A stretch of DNA of 64,000 bases from assembly GCF_028714775.1 (NCBI RefSeq), contig NZ_JAQTLS010000006.1, positions 89,731-153,730 on the forward strand. The letters are read 5' to 3'. The notes below the pieces were generated by a model. That model searched no databases. It was not told the DNA's origin and saw only the letters and a program-made list of their open reading frames with translations. Positions 1 to 9,587 of the stretch are shown here, in pieces. Origin of the DNA: Thiothrix sp. (GTDB lineage: Bacteria > Pseudomonadota > Gammaproteobacteria > Thiotrichales > Thiotrichaceae). Both the position numbers and the translations under genes were made by a program. Each line of letters starts with the position of its first letter. Position 1 is the first letter of the stretch.

Positions 1-131
1 TCTTGGTAGAAATCAATCCGCACATAGCCGAACATGCTTAGGTCAAAACTGAAGTGGAAAGCCATCATCAGTACCACGGCAAAGCCGCGTAGCGCGTCCA
101 GCAAGTCAAAGCGGGTAGGGGGTGCAGGCAT
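1..131 (-). CDS. Partial acyltransferase-like membrane protein (N-terminus only)
   Basis: Only the first 43 codons are inside the window; the gene runs off the left edge. The peptide begins MPAPPTRFDLLDALRGFAVV and continues with a hydrophobic stretch containing MMAFHFSFDL. A short basic leader followed by LDALRG and a membrane helix is typical of the DUF1624/heparan-alpha-glucosaminide N-acetyltransferase-like or acyltransferase-3 membrane families. The ATG is at 129-131. A tRNA gene on the same strand lies 35 bases upstream. The exact family cannot be settled from this fragment. Confidence 0.55.
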   Translation of the reverse strand, partial: MPAPPTRFDLLDALRGFAVVLMMAFHFSFDLSMFGYVRIDFYQ

Positions 132-166
132 ATATCCGACCGATGTTTGAGGTGGTGGGAGGGCAT

Positions 167-238
167 CGGCCCCAACAGGAATCGAACCTGTAGCTGCCCC
201 TTAGGAGGGGGCCGTTTTATCCATTAAACTATGGAGCC
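167..238 (-). tRNA. tRNA-Arg (anticodon CCT)
   Basis: The minus strand folds as a cloverleaf. The acceptor strands GGCTCCA and TGGGGCC pair over seven positions with one G-T wobble. The T arm contains GGTTCGATTCC, and the anticodon loop sits between CCCC and GGGG with CCT as anticodon. The CCA tail is not encoded. The product reads AGG codons. Confidence 0.93.
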
Positions 239-257
239 ACCGTGCAGGTTGGGTATT

Positions 258-2414
258 CTAGCGCAAATCAACCTGTTTGGCAGATGAATCTGGCGTTTTT
301 GTCGGTTTGGCAGGCTCTGTTTCCGGCGGTAGCAAGTGTATGGTGCGCTGTGGGAGTGGCATTTCAATGTGTTGCTGACGGAAAGCCTTGTTGATTGCCA
401 AATTCAAGTCACTGGCGATGGTGAAGCGGGTTTCAATTTCGCGGATAAAGCAGCGCAGTTCAAAGTTCAGGCCATTTTCCCCGAAGCCACGGAATAATAC
501 GTTGATTTTCATGTTGCTGCGGTCTTTTATAACTGCCGGATGAGCTTCCGCAGCCTCACGCAGAATCCGCATGACCTGTTCGGCATCCGAACCACTGGCG
601 GCGTTGATGGGGACGATGATCCTGCCCATGTTATCGGTCAGCATCATGTTGGTCACTTGCCCGGAAATGATGTCCGAGTTCGGCACGATAATGTCCGAAT
701 GGTCAAAGGTCTGGATGGTGGTGGAACGGATGCTGATCTCACGCACGTAACCTTCCGCATTGCCCACCTTGATCCAGTCACCCTTGCGGATAGGGCGTTC
801 AAACAGCAGGATCAGGCCGGAAACAAAGTTATTGACGATATTCTGTAAGCCAAAACCGATACCGACCGACAGTGCCCCGACGATGATGGCGAGGTTCTTG
901 AACTCAATGCCCGCCACCGACAAGCCCAGCAATATCGCCAGCAAAATGCCCACATAACCGGAAACGGTGGTCGCTGTTTCTTGTGCAGCGCGGCTAAGGC
1001 CGGTGCGTTGCAGCCAATTGTCTGCCAAATGTGTCTTGAGGACATGGGTCATGCTGATCAGCAAGGCAATCACTAGCAGCCCACCGATGATGCGTAACGG
1101 TTCCAGCGTGAACCCGGCAATTTCAAAACCATTGTCGAGTCGATTGAGGAATAGCGCCAGATATTGTTCTGGCACACCCCACAGGCGCAACATCAGGAGT
1201 GCAGCCAAGCCGGTAATGGTCAGCGTATGGGTCAGGCGTAACCATACCAGTCCCGGTACAAATTGCTTGTCCTTCAAACCCAGATGCTGGCGGATGCGTT
1301 GTTGCCAGGGGGCGCGGCCTTCATCCAGTCCGTCGAATATTTCCGCTGGAATTTTGAGTAACAGCCCCGCAAGCAGCAGCAGGCACAGCGTACCGATCAC
1401 ACCGCTAAACAAGAATGCCGAGAAATTCTGGTATCCCAGCCACAAACTGCCAACAGCAAGCAGCAAGGCAATCGAAACAAAAAAGTACAGGCGGGTATTT
1501 TGCAACCACGGAAAGCGCCCGGACATCAACCAAATGAAGCGGATCAGCACCAGCCCCAGCAGCGTTCCGCCGAAAATCCTCGTCAGGCCAATCAGGTGGT
1601 TTTCTGGCAGCAAGGGGAAACCAACGGGGGCGATGTACAAGGATAATGCCATTAGCAGGGCAAACAGCGTATACGGCAGGAATCGCAATACGTAACGCCA
1701 CATATACCCCAACGTGGGGCTGCTGGTAGCAATAGTAAGCGCTCGCCCTTGATGGCGTTGCTGCATGTTTTTGCGCCAAAATAGCCCGGCAAGCAATCCG
1801 GCACTACCATACAGGATTGCCATCAACAGGTTGCCCCACTGGATGGGCGATTGGAACAGACGCGAAACGGTGTCGATGATTTCCAGCTTCCACACACCCG
1901 GTTCCAGTAGGATGGCATACAGATGCGCCAGTACTGAGGGGGAGGGGGTAAACAGTTGTTGTTTGAGGATCAGTTGGCGGATGCGGTTGGTTTCTTCCAA
2001 TAAGGTAGTTGCCCGCAGGCTGGAAAGGCGGCATTGCGACAGGGTTTTTTCGGTTTGCTGCTGCTGTTTTTCCAGCTCCTTGCGTTTGAGTTTGACATCG
2101 GCGGACTCTTCTGGGGTGGCTTCGCCCAAGCTGTCGACGGCTTGTTTGGTTTGGGTTTGTTGTTGCCCGTAATCGTTGATGCAGGTTTGGGCTTGTTGCG
2201 ATAGCGCGGCGGCTTGGGTTGCCAATTTGTCCAGACGTAGTGGGTCGGCGCTGGCTTCTGGCAAGGCTTGTTCGGCAGCATCCAATTGCTGGTTGATGGG
2301 TTCCAACAATGCTGGGGTGGCGCTGTTATCCGCTTGTACCGGCAACGCGGTCAGTACACACAGGGCAAGCCACACCAGCCATAAATGAAGAAATTTGCTT
2401 CGCATAACATCCAT
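258..2414 (-). CDS. Large MscS-family mechanosensitive channel
   Basis: A 718-residue inner-membrane protein that should open under membrane tension and release osmolytes after hypo-osmotic shock. It starts with a signal peptide-like segment (residues 5-28). A Gln-rich periplasmic coiled-coil region follows to about residue 160, then many membrane helices. The C-terminal third is the MscS core: the pore helix with GALSVGIGFGLQNIV, then the beta domain with ERPIRKGDWIKV and the VPNSDI segment. This layout matches the MscK/YbdG-like large channels rather than the short MscS. A second ATG three codons in is an alternative start. It lies 20 bases from tRNA-Arg on the same strand and is divergent from yajR. 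Confidence 0.9.
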   Translation of the reverse strand: MDVMRSKFLHLWLVWLALCVLTALPVQADNSATPALLEPINQQLDAAEQALPEASADPLRLDKLATQAAALSQQAQTCINDYGQQQTQTKQAVDSLGEATPEESADVKLKRKELEKQQQQTEKTLSQCRLSSLRATTLLEETNRIRQLILKQQLFTPSPSVLAHLYAILLEPGVWKLEIIDTVSRLFQSPIQWGNLLMAILYGSAGLLAGLFWRKNMQQRHQGRALTIATSSPTLGYMWRYVLRFLPYTLFALLMALSLYIAPVGFPLLPENHLIGLTRIFGGTLLGLVLIRFIWLMSGRFPWLQNTRLYFFVSIALLLAVGSLWLGYQNFSAFLFSGVIGTLCLLLLAGLLLKIPAEIFDGLDEGRAPWQQRIRQHLGLKDKQFVPGLVWLRLTHTLTITGLAALLMLRLWGVPEQYLALFLNRLDNGFEIAGFTLEPLRIIGGLLVIALLISMTHVLKTHLADNWLQRTGLSRAAQETATTVSGYVGILLAILLGLSVAGIEFKNLAIIVGALSVGIGFGLQNIVNNFVSGLILLFERPIRKGDWIKVGNAEGYVREISIRSTTIQTFDHSDIIVPNSDIISGQVTNMMLTDNMGRIIVPINAASGSDAEQVMRILREAAEAHPAVIKDRSNMKINVLFRGFGENGLNFELRCFIREIETRFTIASDLNLAINKAFRQQHIEMPLPQRTIHLLPPETEPAKPTKTPDSSAKQVDLR

Positions 2415-2538
2415 TTGCTTGCTTTATTTGAGGTAGAGGATAACACACGCCAAGCCCTTATCGCAGGGCGGGTGCTTGTGGGCGATTGTGTTATTATGCC
2501 ATCCTTTTCACTCCCCTCGAAATTTAGAGCTTGTATCA

Positions 2539-3897
2539 ATGAATAGTTTGGAATGGCGCGTCACAGCCTCATTAGCGGCGATTTATGCCGTGCGGATGCT
2601 GGGATTGTTCATGATTTTGCCCGTGTTCGCCCTGTATGCAGAAACACTGCCCGACTCCACCCCGTGGCTGGCGGGCTTGGCGATCGGCATTTACGGCTTG
2701 TCACAAGCACTTTTCCAAATCCCTCTGGGTATCCTCTCTGATAAAATTGGGCGTAAGCCAGTGATCATCGGTGGCTTGCTGGTGTTTGCAATAGGGAGCG
2801 TGGTAGCAGCCCTTTCGCACACCATGTGGATGATTGTGGTGGGGCGGGCGATTCAGGGCATGGGCGCAGTCGCTGCACCGACAATGGCGCTGGCGGCGGA
2901 TTTGATCCGTGAAGAAAACCGTATCCGCACGATGGGTATCATTGGTTTGACCATCGGCATCTCTTTCATGTTGGGCATGATGTTGGGGCCAGTGATCAGC
3001 CAACTCGGCGGCGTACCGAGTATTTTTTGGTTCACCATGTTGCTGGCATTCATCGGCATTGCCTTGGTGATATTTGCCATCCCCACCCCAGCACGGACTT
3101 TGCAGCATAATGATGCGGGCATTATTAAAGGGTATTTGGGCAAAGCATTGGCGAATATTGCCTTATTGCGTATGAATGTGGGGGTCTTTATCCTGCATTT
3201 GGTCATGACGGCCAACTTTTTGGTGCTCCCGAGCATTTTTGAAAATGAGTTGGGCTTGCCCAGTGCGGAACATTGGAAAGTGTATTTGCCCGTCTTCCTC
3301 GGTTCGTTTTTGCTGTCTATCCCCTTGATTATCATCGCAGAAAAGCAGCACAAGATACGTCCATTGTTACTGGGCTGTACCGTTGCCCTGATTGTGGCAG
3401 AACTCGTCATGGGTTGGGGATACACGCATACGGTTTGGTTGTTGGTAGCATTTTTACTGTTTTTTATTGGCTTCAACTTTTTGGAGGCAGTGCAGCCTTC
3501 CTTGGTCGTCAAATACTCGGCGGTCAACACCAAAGGTACGGCAATGGGATTGTTCAGCACCTCACAATTTTTAGGTATTTTTGCAGGCGGTTCACTCGGC
3601 GGCATGGTCAACCATACGTGGGGTGCAACGGGCGTGTTTATTTTTAGCGCACTTATCACCTTGGTATGGTTGTTAGTTGCGCTGCAATTGCCAGCCCCAA
3701 CGTTCTATACTAGCAAGATACTCAAACTTGACCCGTTGCTTTTCTCAGACAAGCAACGCCTGTATGACGAGCTAACGGCAGTCGCGGGGGTCAAGGAAGT
3801 GGCAATATCCGCTGACGAATGTATCGCTTATCTGAAATACGATAAAGCCACCTTGGATGAGGCGGCACTGGATGCATTCTCTGCCCCTTCTGCGTAA
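2539..3897 (+). CDS. yajR: MFS transporter, YajR type
   Basis: A 452-residue major facilitator with twelve predicted helices. It closely follows Escherichia coli YajR from memory: an N-terminal RMLGLFMILPVF helix, the MFS signature LSDKIGRKPVI between helices 2 and 3, the segment EHWKVYLPVF and the GTAMGLFSTSQFLG stretch. The last 75 residues form a soluble tail corresponding to the ferredoxin-like YAM domain of YajR. The substrate is unknown even in E. coli. An in-frame start 63 bases upstream exists, but the ATG at 2539 matches the family N-terminus. ssb follows after 34 bases. Confidence 0.88.
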   Translation: MNSLEWRVTASLAAIYAVRMLGLFMILPVFALYAETLPDSTPWLAGLAIGIYGLSQALFQIPLGILSDKIGRKPVIIGGLLVFAIGSVVAALSHTMWMIVVGRAIQGMGAVAAPTMALAADLIREENRIRTMGIIGLTIGISFMLGMMLGPVISQLGGVPSIFWFTMLLAFIGIALVIFAIPTPARTLQHNDAGIIKGYLGKALANIALLRMNVGVFILHLVMTANFLVLPSIFENELGLPSAEHWKVYLPVFLGSFLLSIPLIIIAEKQHKIRPLLLGCTVALIVAELVMGWGYTHTVWLLVAFLLFFIGFNFLEAVQPSLVVKYSAVNTKGTAMGLFSTSQFLGIFAGGSLGGMVNHTWGATGVFIFSALITLVWLLVALQLPAPTFYTSKILKLDPLLFSDKQRLYDELTAVAGVKEVAISADECIAYLKYDKATLDEAALDAFSAPSA

Positions 3898-3931
3898 AAT
3901 CGGCAACCGTATTTAAAGCAAGGATAAAGAC

Positions 3932-4426
3932 ATGGCACGTGGTATCAATAAAGTTATTTTGGTCGGCACGCTGGGGCGCGACCCGGAAGTGAAGTACATG
4001 CCCAGCGGCGGTGCAATCACTAATGTGACGCTGGCAACCAACGATTCCTACAAAGACAAGAATACTGGGGAAAAGAAGGAAATCACTGAGTGGCATCGCA
4101 TTGTATTCTTCAATCGCTTGGCTGAAATCGCCGGGGAATACCTGCGCAAAGGCCAGCAAGTATACGTTGAAGGCAGCCTGCGTACCCGCAAATGGCAGGG
4201 GCAGGATGGGCAAGACCGTTACACTACCGAGATCGTTGCCAACGAAATGCAAATGTTAGGCGGGCGTCAAGGTGGTGGCATGGGTGCTGGTAACTATGAT
4301 GAAGCACCACGCGCTAATACAGGTGGTTATGGCGGCGGCGGTAGCAGCGCTCCGGCAGCATCCCCGAGTGCAAGCCATACGCCTGACCGTGGATTTGAAG
4401 ATTTTGATGATGACATCCCGTTTTAG
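3932..4426 (+). CDS. ssb: Single-stranded DNA-binding protein
   Basis: A 164-residue SSB that coats single-stranded DNA in replication, repair and recombination. Residues 1-110 form the OB fold, beginning [19 protein letters not shown] and containing [21 protein letters not shown] Gly/Ser/Ala-rich flexible linker follows, and the protein ends with the acidic tip DFDDDIPF, which recruits partner proteins. The start has AAGGA 9 bases upstream. Length and architecture are normal for a gammaproteobacterium. Downstream are an inverted repeat and a good intrinsic terminator. Confidence 0.97.
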   Translation: MARGINKVILVGTLGRDPEVKYMPSGGAITNVTLATNDSYKDKNTGEKKEITEWHRIVFFNRLAEIAGEYLRKGQQVYVEGSLRTRKWQGQDGQDRYTTEIVANEMQMLGGRQGGGMGAGNYDEAPRANTGGYGGGGSSAPAASPSASHTPDRGFEDFDDDIPF

Positions 4427-4506
4427 GGAAAACCCTTGGCAGCACTGCAATATTCCTTGGTAGCAAAGTATTCGCATTAGCAGTCCTGCCACTTATAATA
4501 CGAGCC

Positions 4507-4560
4507 TGTACTTGCGCTGGACGACGCGCTCGACGCAAAGCTAGGAGGAACGCAAGTACA
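4507..4560 (+). repeat. 54-nt element bounded by a 10-bp inverted repeat
   Basis: TGTACTTGCG at 4507-4516 is perfectly repeated in inverse orientation at 4551-4560, enclosing 34 bases that include GACGACGCGC and AGGAGGAA. It lies between the ssb stop and the terminator. It may be a dispersed palindromic element or a structured 3' UTR. No further copy was noticed in the window. Confidence 0.55.
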
Positions 4561-4633
4561 TCTTTTCACGTTGTGATAACGTTTTGTAAGAATAATAGAA
4601 CCAAGCCAAAAGCAAGAAAAAGCCTATATCGTA

Positions 4634-4663
4634 GGGTCAGTTCCCCTGACCCTTTTCTTTTTT
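4634..4663 (+). terminator. Rho-independent terminator after ssb
   Basis: GGGTCAG (4634-4640) pairs with CTGACCC (4646-4652) across a five-base loop, followed by TTTTCTTTTTT. The 322-base gap between ssb and the next gene holds only this hairpin, the 54-nt inverted-repeat element and the 5' region of the sensor kinase gene. Confidence 0.85.
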
Positions 4664-4748
4664 CGTAACCTTCTTGATAATCGGCTTTAGGTTTGCTTCA
4701 CACCATACTCACTTCATAATTTTCAGGACATACGACAAGGATCAGTAT

Positions 4749-7700
4749 ATGACGGGTTCTTCTGGCTCAGTTGATGATGATAATCATGATGAGGGTCTAA
4801 TCATTGTCGGCATTGGGGCATCAGCAGGAGGACTGGAGGCATTACGCCAACTGGTTCCGAAACTTCCGATTGATAATCGGGTTGTCTATATTCTAGCCCA
4901 ACACCTTGACCCTAAACACAGCAGTATGTTAGTGCCGATTCTGGCGCGTGAAACCCATTTGCAGGTTAATGAATTACAGCACGACCAAGTATTGGAAACG
5001 GGCCAGCTTTATATTATCCCGCCGGGAATGGATGCTTATTACGCAAAGAAACGTATCTTCTTGGAAAAAGCCACTGGTATTGGCCCTAAACCTTCGGTAG
5101 ACCGTTTACTGGCTTCGTTGGCGGAAAACCACGGCGAACGTTCCATTGGCATTATCCTTTCCGGTACAGGTATGGATGGGGCGCATGGTATCCGTGCGAT
5201 CAAGGCGGAAGGTGGTATTACCATTGCGCAATTGGAATCCACCGCCCGTTTCGACAGTATGCCCCACGCGGCGATTAATACCGGGCATGTCGACTTGGTG
5301 CTGCCCCCGGAAGATATTGCCCAACAAATCCAAGACTTACTGAGCCAACCGAACTCATCCTTCCTGTTTGCGCACAAGCCGGAACCTTCCGAAGACGAGA
5401 TACAGGAAATCCTGCGCTTATTGCAAGAGCAGACTGGTACGGATTTCCGTGATTACAAGCGCAATACCCTGCTGCGGCGCATTGAACGGCGCATGACTGT
5501 ACACAAATGCAAGCGGCTGGATGAATATTCTGCGTTCTTGAAAGAAAAGCCGGAAGAATTGTATGAGTTGCATAACGATATTCTGATTTCCGTCACGGCT
5601 TTTTTCCGCGATACCGATGCGTATCAAGCATTGCACCGCTCTTTGGAAGATATTCTGCCGCAAAATGGCACTGAAATCCGCATTTGGATTGCGGGGTGTG
5701 CAACTGGGGAAGAGGCGTATTCCATTGCCATTATGTTGGCGGAGTATTTGGGTAATCGCATTACCCGTTATAAAGTCCAAATTTTTGGTACTGATTTGTA
5801 TGAAGGGGTGCTGTCGATTGCGCGTCAGGCACGTTATCCTAAAGCGGCGGTAGCAGGTATTGAGCCGCGATTATTGGATAAGTATTTCATCCAAAAAGAT
5901 GGTGCTTACCAGCTTGTGCAGTCGATCCGTAATATGGTGCTGTTTGCCCGGCATAATTTGGTACGTGACCCGCCTTTTTCGCACTTGAATTTGGTTTCTT
6001 GCCGTAATGTGTTGATTTACTTTAACCAGAATTTACAACGTAAAGTGCTGGAGTCTTTCCATTACGCGCTGGAAACTGGGGCTATCTTGCTGCTGGGAAA
6101 ATCCGAAACCATTGGCAATACTGACCACCTGTTTACCGTGGTTGATCGCAAGGCACGCATCTACCGCCGCCGGGGTGATGTGAAAGGCCATCTGCCATAT
6201 TTACTGCAACACCGTCACCAGCGCGAACAACGCACTGCTTACCAAGGGGCGGGCGTGCGTGAAAAGAGCCAAGTGAAGCTCCAAGATGTGTTCGATAAAC
6301 TATTGGTTAGCATCTACCAGCCTGCCTGTATTTTGCTGGATGACCGCCAAGAAATTGCTTATGTACGTGGCCAAGTAGACCCATTCCTGCGTTTTATGGA
6401 AGGGCGTGCCGCGCTGAGTGCCTTGGAATTGATACGTCCTGAACTACGCCAAGATATGCGCGGGATGTTGTATAAAGCCCGGCGTACTGATGAAACCCTT
6501 ACGAGCCGCCGTATTGCCATGCGTATCAATGGCGAAAATGTACGGGTGGTGATGCGCGTCAGCCATTTTCCGGCAGGTAAATTGACGGAAAATGAAGTCA
6601 GCGTGGTCATTTTTGAGGTTCTGCCTGATAACGATCCGGGTGCGGCGGAACGTGCGGCGGAACAGGTGATTGACACCATCCGCCTGAAAGAATTGGAAGA
6701 TGAATTACGCGAAACCCGCGAAAGTTTACAAACCACCATTGAAGAACTGGAAACCTCCAACGAGGAATTGCAATCCACCTACGAGGAAGCCCAGTCAACC
6801 AACGAGGAGCTTTATACTTCCACCGAAGAGCTACAAACCTCTAATGAGGAGTTGCAATCCACCAATGAAGAATTGCGCACGGTCAATCAGGAAGTCAGCG
6901 TCAAAAGTGCGGAATTGGAAGCTGCCAACCAACAGCTTAAAGCCACCAATGAGCAATTGACCCACGAAGTTGAAGAGCGCAAGTGGGCGGAAGCACGTTT
7001 GGAAATCGAACGTGCCAAGCTCGACACCATTTTTCAGTGCCAACCTAACTGGATTAATATCTGCACCTTGGATGGGACTATCCAAGAGGTCAATCCGGCA
7101 GGTTTTACCATTATGGAAGTGGAACATGCGGGGCAATTGGTGGGGCATTCACTCAAGGAATATGTGTTCCCCGAATACGTTGCCGAGATCGAACACTGCC
7201 TTACCAGCATAGGGCAAACAGGCGAAGTCCGCAAACGTGAAGTTAAGATCAAGACGCTCAAGGGCAATAGCCGCTGGTTAGAAATCCATTCGGTGCTGAT
7301 CCATCTTGCTGATGATGAACTGCGCATCATGTCGATTATTGTCGACCATACCGACCGGAAAATAGCGCAGGAATTGCTTGCCGAACGCCAGCAAGAGCTT
7401 GCCCACATCATGCGCCTCAACACACTGGGGGAAATGGCTTCCGGTATTGCGCATGAACTCAACCAGCCATTGTCTGCGATTGCCAACTATATTCGGGGCT
7501 GCGAGCGCCGTTTAGAGATGGATGAGTGCAGCATGGATGAGTTGCGCGAAGTGATGCAATTGGTCAGCACACAAGTGCGGCGGGCGGGCGACATCCTGCG
7601 TTATGCCAAAGACTTTACCCGCAAGGATCAAGATGTTGAGCGGGTTTCATGCGACATTAACGATGTCATCCAAGAAACTTTGTATTTGCTGGAAACAACC

Positions 7701-8096
7701 GAGCAATTCAAGGAAGTGAAACTGGTGGTGGAACTGGATACCGATTTGCCCAAGGTTTCCATCAATAAAATCCAGATCGAGCAAGTCCTGATCAATATGG
7801 TGCAAAACGCACTGGATGCGATGGCGGAAGCGGAAAATGGCAAAACCGGGGTGTTGCGCATCCGCACCCAAAAAGAGGGCAAACATGCCTTGCGGGTCTT
7901 GGTGGTTGACCAAGGAACGGGGTTGTCAGGGGATTTCGAGGTGAATATTTTCCGCCCGTTCTACACTACCAAAAAGAACGGGATGGGGATGGGCTTGCCG
8001 ATCAGCAGTTCCATTATCGAAGCGCATGGTGGTAAGCTTGAGGCCACTAATAACCTTACCAAAGGCTCAACCTTCAGCTTCGTACTGCCGTTATAA
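4749..8096 (+). CDS. CheB-CheR-PAS-histidine kinase hybrid sensor
   Basis: A 1115-residue signalling protein. Residues about 20-190 form a CheB-type methylesterase with GASAGG (Ser), AQHLD (His) and SGTGMDG (Asp). Residues 210-480 are a CheR-type methyltransferase with the SAM loop GCATGEEAYS and RNVLIYF. A long Glu-rich coiled coil with repeated TSNEELQSTNEE spans about 634-744. A PAS domain covers 757-860, then a HisKA domain with the phospho-acceptor in GIAHELNQPL near residue 902, and a C-terminal HATPase with NALDAM, DQGTGLSG and GMGMGLPIS. The last part resembles FixL. No chemotaxis receptor gene is nearby, so the CheB/CheR part may act on a remote or non-classical target. The ATG at 4749 is preferred because AAGG precedes it. 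A FixJ-like regulator follows 14 bases later. Confidence 0.93.
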   Translation: MTGSSGSVDDDNHDEGLIIVGIGASAGGLEALRQLVPKLPIDNRVVYILAQHLDPKHSSMLVPILARETHLQVNELQHDQVLETGQLYIIPPGMDAYYAKKRIFLEKATGIGPKPSVDRLLASLAENHGERSIGIILSGTGMDGAHGIRAIKAEGGITIAQLESTARFDSMPHAAINTGHVDLVLPPEDIAQQIQDLLSQPNSSFLFAHKPEPSEDEIQEILRLLQEQTGTDFRDYKRNTLLRRIERRMTVHKCKRLDEYSAFLKEKPEELYELHNDILISVTAFFRDTDAYQALHRSLEDILPQNGTEIRIWIAGCATGEEAYSIAIMLAEYLGNRITRYKVQIFGTDLYEGVLSIARQARYPKAAVAGIEPRLLDKYFIQKDGAYQLVQSIRNMVLFARHNLVRDPPFSHLNLVSCRNVLIYFNQNLQRKVLESFHYALETGAILLLGKSETIGNTDHLFTVVDRKARIYRRRGDVKGHLPYLLQHRHQREQRTAYQGAGVREKSQVKLQDVFDKLLVSIYQPACILLDDRQEIAYVRGQVDPFLRFMEGRAALSALELIRPELRQDMRGMLYKARRTDETLTSRRIAMRINGENVRVVMRVSHFPAGKLTENEVSVVIFEVLPDNDPGAAERAAEQVIDTIRLKELEDELRETRESLQTTIEELETSNEELQSTYEEAQSTNEELYTSTEELQTSNEELQSTNEELRTVNQEVSVKSAELEAANQQLKATNEQLTHEVEERKWAEARLEIERAKLDTIFQCQPNWINICTLDGTIQEVNPAGFTIMEVEHAGQLVGHSLKEYVFPEYVAEIEHCLTSIGQTGEVRKREVKIKTLKGNSRWLEIHSVLIHLADDELRIMSIIVDHTDRKIAQELLAERQQELAHIMRLNTLGEMASGIAHELNQPLSAIANYIRGCERRLEMDECSMDELREVMQLVSTQVRRAGDILRYAKDFTRKDQDVERVSCDINDVIQETLYLLETTEQFKEVKLVVELDTDLPKVSINKIQIEQVLINMVQNALDAMAEAENGKTGVLRIRTQKEGKHALRVLVVDQGTGLSGDFEVNIFRPFYTTKKNGMGMGLPISSSIIEAHGGKLEATNNLTKGSTFSFVLPL

Positions 8097-8110
8097 GGAA
8101 ATGCCCACAG

Positions 8111-8746
8111 ATGAATTACCCGCCTACCGTTTTTATTGTCGATGATGATCCGGCAGTACGCGATTCTTTGCGCTGGCTGTTGGAGTCCATGCGCCTGAAA
8201 GTGGCAACGTTTGAATCTGCCGAAGCCTTCCTGAAGTTTTATACCATGCACATGGTTGGTTGTTTGATCTTGGATGTGCGGATGCCGGGTATGAGTGGCC
8301 TGCAATTACAGCAACACCTGACCAAGCAGCAGTATTCCGTGCCGATCATTTTTATTACCGGGCATGGCGATATTCCGATGGCGGTGCGTGCCATGCAAGC
8401 GGGGGCGATGTACTTTCTGGAAAAGCCGTTTGAAGACCAAGTATTGCTTGATTACGTCAATGAAGCTTTAGCGCTGGATAAGGAAAACCAACAAGCACGT
8501 ATCCGTTTGACCATGATCCGGGCGCGGATTGCTAACCTGACTGACCGTGAACGTGAAGTGATGGAGTTGGTCACAAATAATCACTCCAATAAGGAAATGG
8601 CGGAAAAACTGGGAGTCAGCGTCAAAACAGTTGAATTCCATCGCAGCCACATGATGGAAAAAATGCACGCTACGTCTTTGATTGAACTGCTGAATATGAC
8701 GCGGGAAGCGAGCATGGCTGAACAAGCCGCAGTGGGTCATGTTTAG
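8111..8746 (+). CDS. FixJ-like two-component response regulator
   Basis: A 211-residue response regulator. The receiver domain (residues 1-120) has the acidic pair in FIVDDDP, the phosphorylatable Asp in LILDVRMPGMSG, the Thr in ITGHGD and the Lys in LEKPF. The C-terminal LuxR/GerE-type helix-turn-helix contains LTDREREVMELV and NKEMAEKLGVSVKTVEFHR. This is the FixJ/TtrR arrangement. It sits 14 bases after the hybrid kinase gene, so the two are almost certainly cognate partners. The regulated genes are not evident from the window. Confidence 0.93.
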   Translation: MNYPPTVFIVDDDPAVRDSLRWLLESMRLKVATFESAEAFLKFYTMHMVGCLILDVRMPGMSGLQLQQHLTKQQYSVPIIFITGHGDIPMAVRAMQAGAMYFLEKPFEDQVLLDYVNEALALDKENQQARIRLTMIRARIANLTDREREVMELVTNNHSNKEMAEKLGVSVKTVEFHRSHMMEKMHATSLIELLNMTREASMAEQAAVGHV

Positions 8747-8782
8747 CCGCCTGTTTTGCTTCCCGCCTATCGCGGGTTAGGC

Positions 8783-9499
8783 TTATTCCTCAAACCCTTG
8801 GGCAATCCATGAAGCAAAGGTTTCATGGAAAATCACGTCAATTAACTCTTCAGCGATAGCGGCTTCTACATCGGCGGCTTCGTAGGTTTGGTCTTCGTTT
8901 TGTGCGGTTTCCAGCATTTCTGTACGCACTTGCTGCAAATAGGCAAGGATGTCTTCCGCTTCACTGCGTTCAACCGGCAGCAAACCGAAACTGAAGGTAT
9001 AACTACCGTCCGGCAATTGCAGCAGGCGTGAGGCAATGCAAATGTTCGCGGGGATGCTGTCGGCTTCCATCGGGACTTGCAGGGTAGGGCCGTCAGTACC
9101 CAAACGCCGTACTTGCGCTGTTTTTCCGGCTTTGAAGTTCAATACTTCCCAGATGGCGAGTTCAGATTTGCTGAGCGCTTTTAAGTATTGGCAGGCAAAT
9201 GAGTTTTCGTCCTGTTCGACACGGGTGCGCATGAATTCGCTCAGTACACTTTCGTCGCCTTCATTGGTCTCGGTTGTGACAAAATGTTCAAACACATGCG
9301 CGTGCGCCATTTGCCCCAGCGGCTGTTCTTCGAGATAATCCAGCACTTCGTCAGCGGATAGCTCCAGCATTTCGGCGGCGTAGTCGACGGCTTCGGTGAA
9401 CACTTCGACCATCCATTCTTCCCACGGGGCTTTGGCGATGTAGGCACTCAAGAGTTCCATCGCACCATCGACTTGCTTTTGCTGCTCTGCTGTAATCAC
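8783..9499 (-). CDS. Hypothetical acidic cytoplasmic protein
   Basis: A 238-residue protein that I do not recognise. It is rich in Glu, Asp and Ala, mostly predicted helical, with no signal peptide, membrane segment or clear catalytic motif. The GTG start at 9499 has AGGA upstream. It is divergent from the SNF2 helicase gene, whose start is about 90 bases away, and convergent with the FixJ-like regulator. Its intact length and codon use like that of its neighbours suggest a real gene. No function is proposed. Confidence 0.7.
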   Translation of the reverse strand: MITAEQQKQVDGAMELLSAYIAKAPWEEWMVEVFTEAVDYAAEMLELSADEVLDYLEEQPLGQMAHAHVFEHFVTTETNEGDESVLSEFMRTRVEQDENSFACQYLKALSKSELAIWEVLNFKAGKTAQVRRLGTDGPTLQVPMEADSIPANICIASRLLQLPDGSYTFSFGLLPVERSEAEDILAYLQQVRTEMLETAQNEDQTYEAADVEAAIAEELIDVIFHETFASWIAQGFEE

Positions 9500-9587
9500 G
9501 GCGAAATCCTTTTTTGGTGGTCATTGTGGCATTGCTGCCGGTATCGGGGCATAGTAACACGATTTTGCTTTTTTCACGGATGGATAC

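Noticed and set aside
2853..3659. A 268-codon minus-strand frame opposite yajR.
   Set aside because: It is antisense to conserved membrane helices of YajR and has no ribosome site or family resemblance.
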